A stretch of DNA of 64,000 nt, taken from Vitis vinifera. Its lineage: Eukaryota > Streptophyta > Magnoliopsida > Vitales > Vitaceae. The position numbers and the translations under genes are program-made. Within the stretch, counting starts at the first letter, position 1. Each line of letters opens with the position of its first letter. The stretch is from positions 382,001 to 446,000 of the forward strand of contig NC_081822.1 in assembly GCF_030704535.1 (NCBI RefSeq), given 5' to 3'. Of the stretch, positions 1 to 12,953 are shown one piece after another. Under the pieces are notes generated by a model. It was not told the origin of the DNA, did not search any database, and saw only the letters and a list, made by a program, of their open reading frames with translations.

Positions 1-1604
1 GGTGATATATAATTGGTATTCCACGTCATCATGGAACTTTCTTTATATCTCACGTCCAAATCTTTCTCGAAAATTTCAAAGATGGGAATGATTTTTTGAA
101 ACATATTTCACACTAGAAAATAAAATAAAAAAGCCCATAAGCAGAGGACAAGGAGCACAAGTGTGAAAACACCACAAAAAAAGAAGGAAAAAAAAAAGAA
201 AAAAAAAAAAAAAAAGGGTGCATTGTAACAGAAGAAACGGAAAGCAAGTAGGGACCAGGCCCATGGCCTCTCACGAGGTTTCCATCAATTCTAATATGGA
301 GAAAACTGAGAGAAAAGAAGAGCCCTTGATAAAGTACAAAAATGGAAGTCCTTATCTCAAACCCTAAAGCCTCTTTCACGCGCTTCCCCTGAGTCTGTCA
401 GGCTGGCCCCACTCTCCTCATTAACATTTTGCACAAAAGGCTGTCTCTTATCCCTTTCTGGGAACCCTTTTTTTTTGAATAGTGAAACGTAAAGTCACAT
501 TATTCTATAGTTTGTACATTGCTTGTGATGTAAAATTCCATATTTAATAAGGGCTGTAACCCCGGCCAGGCCACACTGACTTGATAGAGTCTAGATCTGA
601 TTGTATTCAAACTTCAAAGCCAACACGGCATCTTAACCAAGACAATCATTGGGGTCAATAAACCATACAGTAACAACGCAATCAATGGTCATAACCCTTA
701 AGCCATCGGTATCGGCCCCAATGTTTAAACCTCGTTTATTTAAATTAAAATTTTGTTGAGGGAACTCACAAACCCAAGTGAATTTTGAAATGGGTTTGCA
801 AATTCAATCACTAAGAGACTATTTCAGGCTTATATTACTACTTTGGCTTGATCAAGTCAACAGAATTCTGTTAACAATTACATCAATGGTTCAGAAAAGA
901 ACAAAATCTTTTGTTACAAAAAGGTAATTGGAGGCATCGCAGAGATAGCATGTCACATGGTCCCCAATTCTCAAACTAACCCGATCTACATAGTAGGCAG
1001 GGCCACGAACTAGGTCAAAAAAAATTTTATTTTGGGTGTAGGCGTGGAGGGCCATGGTAGGAGATCAAAGCTAATGAAAGTGCCAACGACATAAAATAAA
1101 ATACATTAGTATGTTTAAATAATACAATCATGACAAATAGTTGCCAAAGAAAGTGGCATAATGTTCAATATATTTGTACATTTGTGATTTTGTATAAATA
1201 TTTGACCAATCCCATTTTAAGTTTTTAACTCATCAGCATGTATGTTTTAATATTAATCATTCAATTTTAATACATAATTTAAAGCATTGAAAATGAAGAG
1301 ACGCAGGATAGTCACCTCAGCCTCATTCATTGTTTCATTACATTCTTTCCCTCTTTTTTTTTTTTTTTTTCTTTTTTTTTCGTGTTAAATTTCATTCTTC
1401 ATACCCAGATTATATTTTTAATATTTTTGTACTTTAATAATAGATTTATGTCCAAATAACATTGAAGGAGGGTATTGAATATAATATAACATCTGAGAGG
1501 GCTTCTGGATGGTAGGAAAGAATTGTGAGTGACCAACCCATCTTAACTCATACACGTGTACAAGAAATTGTGCCGGGCTATTTTAAAAAATTATTCTTAA
1601 AAAA
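1..1604. other. Spacer without recognisable gene
   Basis: AT-rich non-coding DNA with A-runs near 190-215 and T-runs near 1350-1380. Short open frames here are low-complexity (poly-Phe or poly-Lys) and show no domain. I see no tRNA, rRNA or conserved exon. Confidence 0.6.
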
Positions 1605-2545
1605 TGGTGCTTTGAAAAAAAATTCTTAAAACATGGTAGTTACAAAAATATTTTCAAATATATGATACTTTTTTTCACTTTGAATTGTGTTTAAAAAAAA
1701 ATTGAATTTATATTAAAAGTGTCTATTAAATAAATACGTTTCATAATTTCATAAAATTGAATTTATATTTTCAAAAGATATTTTTTTTATTAGTCATACA
1801 CGTTTTAAAAAAATTGAATTTATACTAAAAAAATATCATTTTCATAATATCATTAAAATCAAATTTATATTAAAAGTGTCTATTGAAAAGACATCTTCGA
1901 TAATTTTCATATCAGTCACATAGTGAAAAAAAATTGAATTTACATTGAAAGCGTCTCTACAATTCCATAAAATTGAATTTATACTAAATGTGTCTTTTGA
2001 ATAAACACTTTTCATAATTTTTATATTAATCATCTATTGAAAAAATTAAATTTATATTAAAAGTGTCTCTTGAAAGAAAATCTTTTAGGATAAATTTAAT
2101 TTTATAAAATTATGAAAAATGTCTTTTGAAAATACGTTTTTAATATAAATTCAATTATTTCAATGGATAACTAATACAAAAATTGTTAAAGGTATCTCTT
2201 CAAGTGACACCTTTAATATAAATTTAATTTTGTGAAATTGTAGAAAGTGTCTTAAAAAGACATTTTTAGTTCAATTTTTTTTACCATATAAGTGATATAA
2301 AAAATTGTAAAAATGTATCTTTAAAGACACTTTTAATATAAATTTGATTTTGTATAATTATAAAATGTGGCTCTTGAAGAAATACTTTTAATGTAAATTC
2401 AAATTTTTTAATGTGTTATTGATATAAGAATTGTGAAAGGTGTCTCTTGAAGAAATACTTTTAATATAAATTCAATTTTTTTAAAATTTGATATAAAAAT
2501 GATGAAAGGTGTCTTTTTTTTTAGAAACGCCTTTTAAAATCATAA
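1605..2545. repeat. AT-rich array of short repeats that inverts half way
   Basis: From about 1690 to 2080 a unit built around AATTGAATTTATATTAAAAG followed by TGTCT recurs about seven times at 40-75 bp spacing. From about 2085 to 2540 the same unit recurs in reverse complement (AGACACTTTTAATATAAATT) about five or six times. The two halves would pair as one long imperfect hairpin centred near 2085. It may be a decayed MITE with long inverted repeats, or a tandem array that was duplicated head to head. No target-site duplication was identified. Confidence 0.6.
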
Positions 2546-5179
2546 AAAATGTCATAGATTTATAAATGTCTTCCAATTATAAAAATCCAAGTGGTGCGTA
2601 CGTAATGGCAAAAGATGAGTAGAATGGAGGACCAAGGTGACGTTTTGGTTAGGTCATATGGCGGGCGGTCCAGAGTGGGCCTGATATTTTTGAGCGGAGC
2701 ATGCGATAATGGTAGGGACGCCGGATAACGCTATGGACTCCAATCGTGTCCTACGCCCATAACTTTAAGCAGCTGATGAAGACACCTACATGGACTGCAT
2801 GATTTTCCTGAACACCAATGGGACCCTTTGAGTTCTCTGGAAAAGGCATCCCGTAGAGTGTAATTCCATTTTTATATGCCTACATTCACACAACAACACA
2901 CAATTGAGATTTGTATATGACCCCATTGTCTAATGATCATTCCCTCCGGTCCCATAGAATGCGAAGGTTTTATAAGGAGAGTTCTACAAATACACAGGAA
3001 TTTACCATAAGTACCGTGACGATATGGGATATCAAAATTGACCATGGGATTAAACCCACACAAACACACAATGGTGACGCCCCTTCTAGAGCCATGTTGA
3101 TACATGATGCCATAGATATGTTTCATAAGATTGGGATTAGATGGACAATCACTCTCGTACCCGCCTATTTTGTGATGACCAGTTCCATGAATTTCATCCA
3201 CTCCAAGGCCTAGAAATGAAATGCTTTTTGATGGTTTTAAAATGTATTTATATAATAAATATAAATATAAATATATAAAATACTAGATTTTTTTTTTTTT
3301 TTTTTTTTGGCTTGATGACGTGTGATATCCTGTAAATAAAAAAATGTGAAGGATGAGTAGCTGAACAAGAGACAAGGTTGCCAATGCGCCAAAGAGAGTG
3401 CGTCTCCAAAGATGTCACTGTGCAACAATTAAAACTGGTTACGCAAGCGGTTTGTCTCTTTAGTCAAAAGAAAGAAAGTTACGGGTTTAGAATACAGTAG
3501 AAGCAACAAAACCAGACCCAGGCTGCTCCCCACATGAATCCACATGAAATTAGACACCATTTGCCGACAATCAAGTCCGTAACATGTGCAGTTTCACAAA
3601 TCCTATCCCATCTTCAAACAGAAAAATAGTCACAACTTACATCCAGATTTGCTATTGTCATTATCATTATGGCTTTGGTTGGTGAGGAGTGGGACACTTG
3701 TTCAATCAAACTCATAGTTTATTTGAGTTGAATAAATGTCATGCTACCTAGACATTAAGATGTGAACAAACTAGTGACACATCGATCCAAATACATAATG
3801 AATTGTCATTTAATTTTTAGCCTCCAAACTCAACCCTAGCGATGACTCAACCTGCGGAAGGTTCCTTTTAGGAATCAGGATTGCAGTAGGGCAGCTCCAA
3901 CCGAATAGCTTGATTTAATAGTATAGACGCTTTCAGTTTCCAATAAATACTGGGAAGCACATGGAATTTTCTTCCAAATTAAGGAAAACTATGCAAGAAA
4001 AGGGGGCGCACCTTTAGAAAATTTCAAGGCAAGGGTGGCCGAGTGCGAGACACCTGCATTCATGATAAAACAAACATTACCTGAAAAAGACAGGTCATTC
4101 AACACGGTTTGATCTTTCCCAACAAGGATGAACTGAAGATGTACATGGAGGAATCATGCTATTCTTGAGAGAAACATCATTACTTCACAATTGACAAGAG
4201 ATACAGTTATTAAAAACACCACCTAGAAGACAACTAAATTCATGTTGAGGATCCCAAATGGTTGGGTCAAGTTCAGATTTATTCAGTAATCGTGTATTCT
4301 GAACCATATAGAGTTCTAGCTGCCAAAATCCTAGAAATCAACCAAGGTACTTGCTTAGAAAAATACTCCTCCACTTTCTCATCAAAAAAGACAATCTAAT
4401 CAAATCTCAACACACCTAAGGAAAAGGGCGAACATATGAGGATGATGGAAAAAGAAAACCGATATCCCTATAGTGATATATGGTTCTGATTAAAACTCTA
4501 AACAGATTATCTATATTTTGCTCAATGATCACATATGACAGAATAAGATTGGGAAAGAGCATTTGTCAGTATTATGGTCTATGATTCCAATTTCCAACAA
4601 ATACTTGTGAAGTTAACCTATGTTGCACGCAGCTGCTCTAAACTTCTTAACATTTATAAGCCTGATCACTAAAGTGATTTTGGTTCAACAGTAACTAATG
4701 TAAATCCAAAACTTACCCTGCCTCCACCTTATCAAAATCCAATAAACAAGGTGGAGATTCCAGCTTTCTGGAAACATGCTGTTTTGGTAGACATACGAGT
4801 CAAGTGCATAACAATGACACAAGGAGCTTCAAGTTGTGACTTCTATACCCAAAACATAGAGCCTCAGAGCTGACACTTTATGAGCTTTTCACCTTGAGGC
4901 AAACCTCATAGAATACACCTCATACAATGTGAAGGATGTTGCCTCTTCAAAATTAAAAAGCTGAATAAAATTTGATTTTCAGATTAGGAAGGTTACCATG
5001 TAGAAGAACTGAGTAATCAGGTTTCCATCAAATTGAATTTGGAGATTCCTGTATTGCTTACACAACAAACCAAGAAACCACCAGATAGATTTTTTAAAAT
5101 TAATTCATTGTTATTTTTACATGGGTTTGAGCTTAACACAGCATTTTACATTATGTATAAACAAAGGAAAGAAAAACTT
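2546..5179. other. Spacer downstream of LHCB7
   Basis: No gene recognised. An overlapping pair of about 100-codon frames on opposite strands at 2872-3213 has no known motif and is probably chance. A TA-rich microsatellite and T-run lie at 3240-3310. The 3' untranslated region of the minus-strand LHCB7 gene must begin just below 5180. Confidence 0.5.
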
Positions 5180-8100
5180 TTACAAGGCTTTGAAAATGGA
5201 AAGCAGGTTATTGTGGAAGGGATCTGCTAAGTGGTCAAGAAGGTTTTGTACAGGACCTTTACCTGTAGCAGCAGCTTGTATATAAAACCCCAGCCAGGCA
5301 ACCATTGCTAAGCGCCCGTTTTTAATTTCTTTCACCTTCAGCTCTTCAAAGGCTACAGGATCTTTAGAGAGATTCAGGGGATCAAAAAGAGCTCCTCCTG
5401 GATAATTAATATCACCAGGCAGGTAAATTCCCAGAGGCTCCAAAGCTTCAATCCCACAATATCTTGCATATTCTGGTCCAACCTATTTACACAAGTAACA
5501 AGAGGTTTCAGAACAAAATTTGTACCAAAAAAAAAAAAAACCACAGGTCTTCCATGTGTGGTCCAACCTATTTACACAAGTAACAAGAGGTTTTAAAACA
5601 TAGAAAACCATAGGTCTTCCATGTGATTTTACTTAACCTCTATACTTTAAATCCTCATTTTATAAAAAGCCCGCTTTTTTCTCTTTTTTGGGACTATTGA
5701 AAATCTTGCCTTCTGATAATTACCGTATCTATACCCATTATCTGACATCTTCCGCAGCAATAACCAATGTGTAAATAAACAATTGAAGTATGATCACATG
5801 CTTTTAAGCACTGACCCAGCATTCTGAGCTACGAATTATGATAAATCACAATAAACTTTAATGGTTGGGTTCCACATGAACTAGTGCTATGGTAGTTATA
5901 TGGCTGATTCCAGTTCATTCAAGAACCAAAATGAGCCAAGCCCAAGCTTAAGTTTCAAACTCAATAGTTTAACAAGCCAAGGTTGAGAAAAACTAGGTTT
6001 GCCTTACTTAGGATTGTGTAAAATATAATGCATTTGCTGTGACACATTACCTTAATAAGCTTGGCCTAAAAAAAGTGCTTTGATAGAAAAGCTGACAACC
6101 ATGAGTTACTAAATTGAGAGGAAGTTGCCATGTTGGTTTCCAACACATAAATGAATGTTGAATGTGGAGAGAGGATTAGTGATAGCATTTTGCAGAGCAT
6201 AAAGAACTTTAAAAGTGGTTGAGAGAAAATAAAGTGCTAGATAGAATTCTTACCATCAGCAGGGCTTGGCAAATAGCAATGACAATTACTCCTTGGCTTC
6301 CAGCAAAGTGAAATCCTGGGATGCCAAGATAGTCTAATGTATCTCCCTGGAAAGAAATATTACTCCTCATCATGTGCATAAACTAATAGTCCCATAAATA
6401 CAGATATGAAAATACATTCTTCAAGAAGGTAGACTGTTAGTCAAGGTAACAGAGCCATACAGGGAATGCCATTTGATGAAAAACTAGATCCAACTCCTAA
6501 TCAACCATAATTGAAAAAAACAGTAATTTTGGCCTAGTTCCACATAAATTGTTGTTTCATTTTCTTGCCAAAAATGTTTCATACAATTAAATGTCTACAT
6601 GGGTATATAGATAACCTTATGATCTCTAGCATCAGATAACCAAATTTTCCACAGAAACAGCCTGGAGGACAGTTTCAATTTTTTTCATAACAAAACTTTT
6701 GAATTAAACTTGGTCAAAGCAATTGCACTCTATAATTGACTCAAATGAGTGAAAGAAATACTGCAACAAATCCCCAACAATAAGGACGAATTATGCAAGT
6801 AACAATTCACCATACCTCAAAGATTTCATTGACCATAATAGCTATAAAAGAAAGAAATGAATGAGAGAGAAGATAATAACCTTGAGCTTTGAATAGCCGA
6901 CTCGCCACCAGACAGGTTCAACAAAGTGAAAGGCTCCCAATAGGTCTAATAATTCTGGAAGTAGAGCACCAAGGGCTGCAAGCATAGCCCAGCGCGCATG
7001 CAGTATCTCAAAACTGAAAAATAACAGAAATTAAACTGATATTAGCAGTTAAAATTTAAGTCAAAAGAACTAAAGGTGAGGCTGGTGAAAGGGGATAGGA
7101 ATGGAAATAGACTGGAATGGAGATGGGTCAAAATATCATGTGGGAGAGAAGAATCAAAATCCTGATAAGATTTGCTTTGGCTTCCATGAGAGTGAAATTT
7201 TTATTCCTATTCTCATTTCTAAAAAGCAATTCAAACACAGTTATGAATGGGATTGGAATGAATTTCCACTCTCGATCTCTATTCTAGCAATCCAAACATG
7301 GCCTAAAAGAAATGATCGTTCACTACAGTAGACATGATAGAAATTCCCAGCTTCCAGTTTAATTTTCTACTGAATATAGCCATGTCCCAACTAAATTCAT
7401 AGAGTTCAGCAACTAGCCGTATAGAGTAATATCACAAAAGCCCCCTTGCAATGTAAAACATAAATTCATTTTTGCATCAGAATATGCTAATAATTAGGAA
7501 GGGAAGTTGGATAGTTGTTATCTGAAAAAATAGTCCTATATCACTACCACTAGGTGTTCCTTATGTCAGCCACATGGGCCGGCAAATGGAATACCATTCA
7601 GTCTATTCAACTGATACCTGCATCTGAACTCCTCAAAATTAATAAGGGGCCATGCTTATTCAAAGTTTAAGAGCAAACAGTTACATTCATATGATAAGAT
7701 TATAATAATATTGGATGAAAAAAAAAGGGCTCCTTCACTTATGTCCTTCCTTTTTTTTTTTTTTTTTTTTTTTCATCCAATTTACTTATGTCCTTCCTTT
7801 TGAATGCCAACATCTCCTTCTATATGTACCATTTTAAACCTTATGTTTTTGTGTATTAGAATAAGAATCAGCTGATCATTTACTTATTCATTATGCCAAA
7901 GCAAGCATGTTGTGGCAGTTAGTCTTCTCTCTATTTGGTATTACAAGGGTGGTGCACTCCACAGTTAGAGAGAATCATCTAATCTGACATGGTTCTTTTG
8001 TGGGGAAGAAAGCCTGGTGAGCCACCCCTTTATGCATGTTCTGGACTCATTGAGATGGAAGGAAAGAAAAGGAGGGTGTTTGAGGATACTGAGCAGTTAG

Positions 8101-10553
8101 ATCAAGCTATTAAATATTCTTTTCTTATCAGCTGATCATTTGCTTATTCATTGTGCCAAAGCAAGCATGTTGTGGCAGTTAGCCTTCTTTCTATTTGGTA
8201 TTACAAGGGTGGTGCACTCCACAGTTAGAGAGAATCATCTAATCTTACATGGTTCTTTTGTGGGGAAGAAGTGGAAGAAAGCCTTGTGAGTTGTGAGCCA
8301 CCCCTTTATGTATGTTCTGGACTCTTTGAAATGAAAGGAAAGAAAAGAAGGATGTTTGAGGATACTGAGCAGTTAGATCAAGCTATTAAATATTCTTTTA
8401 TGGCTATCTTTTTGGAATGGGTTAAGCTCCGCATAGACCATCAATTAATGTCCATTATAGGCTCTGTAGATTAGTTGTGCTTGAAGTAAGGAAAGGGAGG
8501 TTATTTTTTGTTTTCTCTTTCCTTGTTTTTCCTTTTAGGGTATATTGCATACATCATGTGTACTTTGTTGTGTCCCTTTTAAGGCACTATTAATATGTTC
8601 TCTTTTATTGCCAATCAATCAATCAATAAATAAATGGACAGGATTCATTTTGATATGGACATAGAGAAGACATGTGGCCTTCGGGCCCTTCTTGTATGCT
8701 TCATGTGTACTCTGATGCGCCCTTTGCGCTCTAATTTATTCTCTTATTTACCTATAAAAAAAATAGAGAAGACACATGACATACTTGAAATATTTTTGGA
8801 AAGCCACAGGATCCTTGCCCAGACCAGCAATATCAAAGCCATAATCCCCAGGAAGTTCTCCAGTGAGATATGCAGGATAGTCATATGGGATTGGACCAAG
8901 CCAGCGAGGACGTTCTTCTCCATACCACAGACTGAAGTTTGGAGAATTTAACATAAATCACATACATAATAACATTAAATTACTAAACAACAACAAAATA
9001 AACTATTTTGTTAGTAGCTATAATTTCCATGTATTTAAGCCTCCATTTCAATTGCAGAAAGTGTGGATGAGAAAAAAGCAAAAATGAAAGGAAAGCAAAT
9101 TGGAAGGAAAATAATAAATAAGTTTCAACTCAAAATTTTTTTAACCTAATCTGTCACATATTTTATCCTCTTTGATATAGATGATAAAGAATATGGAAAA
9201 AAATAAATTCTTAAATAATTTGCATCATAATGCATTTCCTTTGCATTCTTCATGACAAACCAAACAAAAGAATTTAGGATTCCTTCTTTTTATTCCCCTA
9301 ATACTTTGCAAGATCCAAATGGAGAGAAAATGGGTGAGCAATTTCCTTAAATACAATAATAGATGTAAATAAAAATTATAGATCACATGCATGTAGCAAA
9401 AAACAGTGGTATAGTTGGAGATCCAATAAAATGACTGTATGAAGAAAAAAAGAATTGTTTACCATGTTATCATCTGAATATATTCACTAAATTTTTTTTT
9501 ATAGGTGAACCAAAATTAAATTAAAAAATGACCTGAATGGGCTAATCCAAGTAATTGGGATGCATACATGGATCACTCAAAAGGAAAAAACATACAATTA
9601 GCAAACATTATACTTCATCAGTAATAAATACTAACAAAATCACCTTAAAACTTGAGGCCTTCGACTGGCACAAGCAGATATACCAACAATGGTTCTTTTT
9701 GCATTTAGGAATGAATTGTATTTCCTCCAAAGAAAATTGCTCTTACATATAGTTCAAATTTTCTCCAAGTAAGACATTCATACTAGAAGCAGCAACAGTT
9801 TCAATAAGAATGATGGTCAATGTACTGGCTTTTGCTGGGTTTATTATAATTTTTGGCAAAGGAATATAGAAATGTTGATTCCATTTTAATTATAAAATGG
9901 ATAATTCATATCTGTAAATAAAGGAATTAAACATATTATAAGATAAAACCAAAGGAACAGAAGCTGGAAGCAACATGGTAGTTTAGGATCCTACAAAACC
10001 ATACATGGAAGCCACGATCAATAGAATCAACAATGCAGCATATGTATCAACCCAACATCGAAATCTAACATTGTGAAAATCTGAAACCTCATTATACCAA
10101 ACAAATCAGTTTTCCCAATATAACACAACCTTACCAGGCTCGTATTACCTCTCGTTTTTAGCCTTTTCAGCTAAGGCCTTGAACTTTGAAGAATTCTTTA
10201 CGGCGGCCTTCTTATTCTCCTCCATTCGGCTCTGAAGCGACTCTCCGAGAGGGCTATTCGCTATGGCTTTAACGGCGGTGAAAGGAATCGCTGAGAATAT
10301 TAAAACGCCGGCGAGCTTCCCAAAAAAAAAAATGTAAGTAGAGATAAGTTTCACAGTTCTGAAACGAGAGGAGACAAAGAAACCCTAGAAATTCGCAGAC
10401 CTCTTGCCATGAAGCTTTGCAACCTGAATAAGTACTGGTGGAGTTGACATTTCGAGATTTTGGCCATGATATCTTCGAGCAGAGTCTGTGGCGATAACCT
10501 CCGAAGAAAGACGATGAAGATGATGAAACTGAACAAGGCTGCCGCAGAGCCAT
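5180..10553 (-). CDS. LHCB7: LHCB7-type chlorophyll a/b-binding protein
   Basis: Light-harvesting antenna protein of the thylakoid membrane, the rare LHCB7 type (Arabidopsis At1g76570). Exons on the minus strand: 10401-10553, 10149-10315, 8785-8931, 6881-7013, 6254-6346, 5180-5482. All borders are GT-AG and the frame closes at 331 residues, near the 327 of the Arabidopsis protein as I remember it. The Ser-rich residues 1-50 look like a plastid transit peptide. Exon 2 adds a hydrophobic stretch ([15 protein letters not shown]) before the LHC fold. The LHC domain then runs in order: the RPRWLGP...[10 protein letters not shown] entry, helix B with the chlorophyll-binding ExxHxRW ([14 protein letters not shown]), a middle helix ([13 protein letters not shown]), and helix A with EIKNGRLAM near the C-terminus. 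Introns 2 and 3 are over 1.2 kb; intron 3 carries LINE debris. The next gene of the Arabidopsis block, CP12-3, lies 10 kb away. The start is the only in-frame Met giving a transit peptide. Confidence 0.93.
5475..5625. repeat. Tandem duplication covering the exon 6 splice acceptor of LHCB7
   Basis: The stretch starting GGTCCAACCTATTTACACAA at 5475 recurs at 5560, and both copies end in a variant of GGTCTTCCATGTG. The copies differ by an A-run and small indels. Each carries the minus-strand acceptor (AAATAG before GTTGGACC). Use of the distal acceptor would add 85 nt and shift the frame, so the exon 6 proximal site (5482) is the functional one. Confidence 0.8.
7868..8636 (+). mobile_element. 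LINE 3' end fragment with internal tandem duplication, in LHCB7 intron 3
   Basis: Conceptual plus-strand reading gives the C-terminal zinc-binding reverse-transcriptase tail typical of plant LINEs ([12 protein letters not shown]...LLWQL...[16 protein letters not shown]...[11 protein letters not shown]), with frame breaks. A 260-bp block at 7868-8127 is repeated at 8128-8400. The 3' part ends in an untranslated tail and repeated TCAATCAATCAATAAATAAA. It lies antisense to the host gene and has no intact frame. Confidence 0.75.
8661..8774 (+). mobile_element. Severely 5'-truncated LINE insertion with 12-bp target-site duplication
   Basis: ATAGAGAAGACA occurs at 8661-8672 and again at 8763-8774. 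Between them, 90 bp resembles a plant LINE 3' untranslated tail (TGTGTACTCTGATGCGCCCT...) and ends in an A-run. This is the classic product of target-primed reverse transcription. It sits 11 bp from the end of LHCB7 exon 3 (8785), inside intron 3. Confidence 0.75.
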
Positions 10554-12499
10554 GGCTGTTTGCTACACCACACGCTTAGAAACTGGATTTTCAGGCAATG
10601 GGGAATTTCAAGGAATGGAACTCCATCCATAGAAATTTACCCCGAAAATCATTATTATTTTAAAAAAAATAAAAATCGTCAATAGAAATAAGTGACGAAT
10701 ATCCCAGACACAATTTGTGACTATAATTCTTATAATATTATAATAATTTAATATTTATAGATCTAAATTTTTTTATGCAAAGTTGTCTTTGGATAAAACG
10801 TGATAATGAAATTCCCACTTGTTGTGCGGATTTTTTTTTTAAATATTATTTAATATATATACTTAAAAATATAATATTATTGATTACTTATTTATTTTTA
10901 TACTTAAATTTTTTTTTTTAAATCACTTTTTATATTGAGTTCATGAGCTCTACTTAATAATAGTGTCGTAATTTTAAGATCATTTATGATGTAATAATTT
11001 TTTTTTAAATGCATTTTGAAAAATTATAGTACCCATGAAAAAAACCTCTTGATATGTTGTTAAATAGTTTTTTTTCCTTTTCTTATTTTTTACATAAAAT
11101 TATAGAATTAATATGTATGGAATTATGGACTATTTGGTTAAATAGGACTAAAATAAATTTAAAATTGAAGAAATTGACCCTTACTCATACTTCAAAGAAA
11201 TCATTTATTTTTTATATTTTTATTATTTTTTATTCTCTTAAAAAATAATCATTTTTTTTTCTCATTTCTAATTCATTTCAAGTTTTACATCTTATTATTT
11301 TTCTCTTTCTAAATTCGGTTGACTCTTTTTCTTTTTAATAAAGTCCAAAACTTTAGAACAAAGATCAATCAACAAGGAAAAATCATAATCCCACCCACTA
11401 AATGACGAACTCACTTTTTATTTGAAAAATATTTATTATTATTATTAGTATTATTATAGAAAATGACTTGGAATTGCCACTTATTTTTGTTTTATTTTTA
11501 AAGAGAAAATAAAATAAAAAATAAAACCTTAAGTGTGACTCCTTATTTGAAAAAAACGGTTTGTGAAAAATCAAACTTGAGCTTGGGGTCAAATTACTTA
11601 TTGGAAAGGTACAGTGAAGACCGTAGCATCCCTCTAAGCCCCTAAAAATTGGTCTCTACTAAATAAGATAAGACAAGTTTGACGATTAACTAGGAAATTA
11701 ATAAATACAAAAATAATCATACACTGAAAACCAAAACATGCATAAAACATAGTCAAAGTGAGAACGAGAACATACCTTAACAATAAGCAATAATGTGCTA
11801 TCATTAAATGGGGTTAGTGCACAATAATGAATACAAAATATATCACATGTGTCACTAAACAAAGTAAGAAACCGTTACCGACAAATATCGCACTTCACTT
11901 TAATTTATTTTTTAAAAGAAAACATCACTGATGTTGGGCCTCCACCAAAGTCCAATTTATTTTTTCATGAATTAATTTCATGAATTCCATTATTTGAAAT
12001 TAAAGAATTTAATTCATGCTTATTTTAAAACATTTTTTAAAAAAAAAAAAAAAACAAAGAAGATTGAAAAATTGTTTGCCGAAGAGAAAATGGCAGCAAA
12101 GTTAAAAGAAAATGGGATTTTTGGTGTTCCTAAACTCTAAAGAATAATGAAAAGTTGGGGAATCAAAATAAGATTTTCATGAAAATCAAATTTTGAAGGC
12201 ATGCATGAAGATGGGTAAAGGAAAGAAGCGCGTGGGTTTTGAAAGTGAACATAGGAAGATGGCCAATGCAAAATGGGGTCATGCGTGTGGGCCCGAAGTA
12301 GGTAGTAAATTGACCCTTGAGTCATTTTATTGGACATGCAGCTTGTTGTAGTGATCCGCATTCATCTTGACTGTACCGAAGCCTGGGGTGTTGATCTTGT
12401 CATTCATTGGAGATATCGAGTGACATGCTTCATGGTGGTGGAACATGTACGCTGCAGGTGAATGAGTTGGTCCCAAACCGACTTGGTCATTTCAAGGCC
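10554..12499. other. Spacer, with a retroelement-like non-coding remnant
   Basis: Upstream region of minus-strand LHCB7, then AT-rich sequence. The stretch at about 11580-11710 (GGGGTCAAATTACTTATTGG...AAGACCGTAGCATCCCTCTA...) looks like retroelement LTR/leader material that I associate with plant genomes; this is recognition from memory only. No coding domain seen. Confidence 0.35.
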
Positions 12500-12953
12500 T
12501 TTTTGAACAAGCTTTTCCGCTCTGTCAATTTTCAAATTATTCCCACCATCAAGGCTTTCACTCTTGTGTTTGCCTGCTTCTTCATCCCATTCAAAATAGC
12601 CATAAAACTGATTCTTCTACTCTGCCTTCATTTAATATGAGAGCATTTGTAGCACATTCAGAAGAAAACTCCATTGCCACAAGTTGTTGGGCAAGTGCTT
12701 CTAGTTTTCTCGACATCAGATATCCATTGTCATCAGTTTCATCTATGTTACAAGAACGGTCATTACTTTGAAAATGTGGGGCGGATGTCACTGGTGTCGG
12801 TTCAAAGGCATGTAATGTTCCTAAAACTGGACCATATGCACTGGCTGAGATACTGCAACCAACATTGGCGGGTCCTGAAGAATTTGAAGAAGTTTTCGGT
12901 GGTTCCTTGCCCACCCTTTTGTCTTTAGACTTAAATCTGGCTGTTGGAGACAT
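12500..12953 (-). pseudogene. Broken copy of a UBA-domain (EF1B/ubiquitin-associated type) gene
   Basis: Minus-strand frame of 120 codons starts MSPTARFKSKDKRVGKEPPK. It carries a low-complexity N-terminus, an IDETDDN motif and then a ubiquitin-associated (UBA) helix bundle (YLMSRKLEALAQQLVAM...ALILNEGRVEESVLWLF). It stops at 12591-12593. The homology continues in the +1 frame after the stop (DEEAGKHKSESLDGGNNLKI), so a frameshift broke it. Compared with plant UBA proteins of the At2g26920 type, the segment between IDETDD and the UBA domain is much shortened, consistent with an internal deletion. No introns are seen. Probably a non-functional gene fragment. Confidence 0.7.

Noticed and set aside
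2872-3213. Overlapping ~100-codon open frames on both strands
   Set aside because: No recognisable domain, no neighbouring exon, and the overlap on opposite strands suggests chance or relic sequence.
7080-7331. Stretch rich in GGAATGGAAAT and ending ATCCAAACATGGCCTAAA, in LHCB7 intron 3
   Set aside because: Possibly a MITE, but matching terminal inverted repeats and a target duplication could not be identified.
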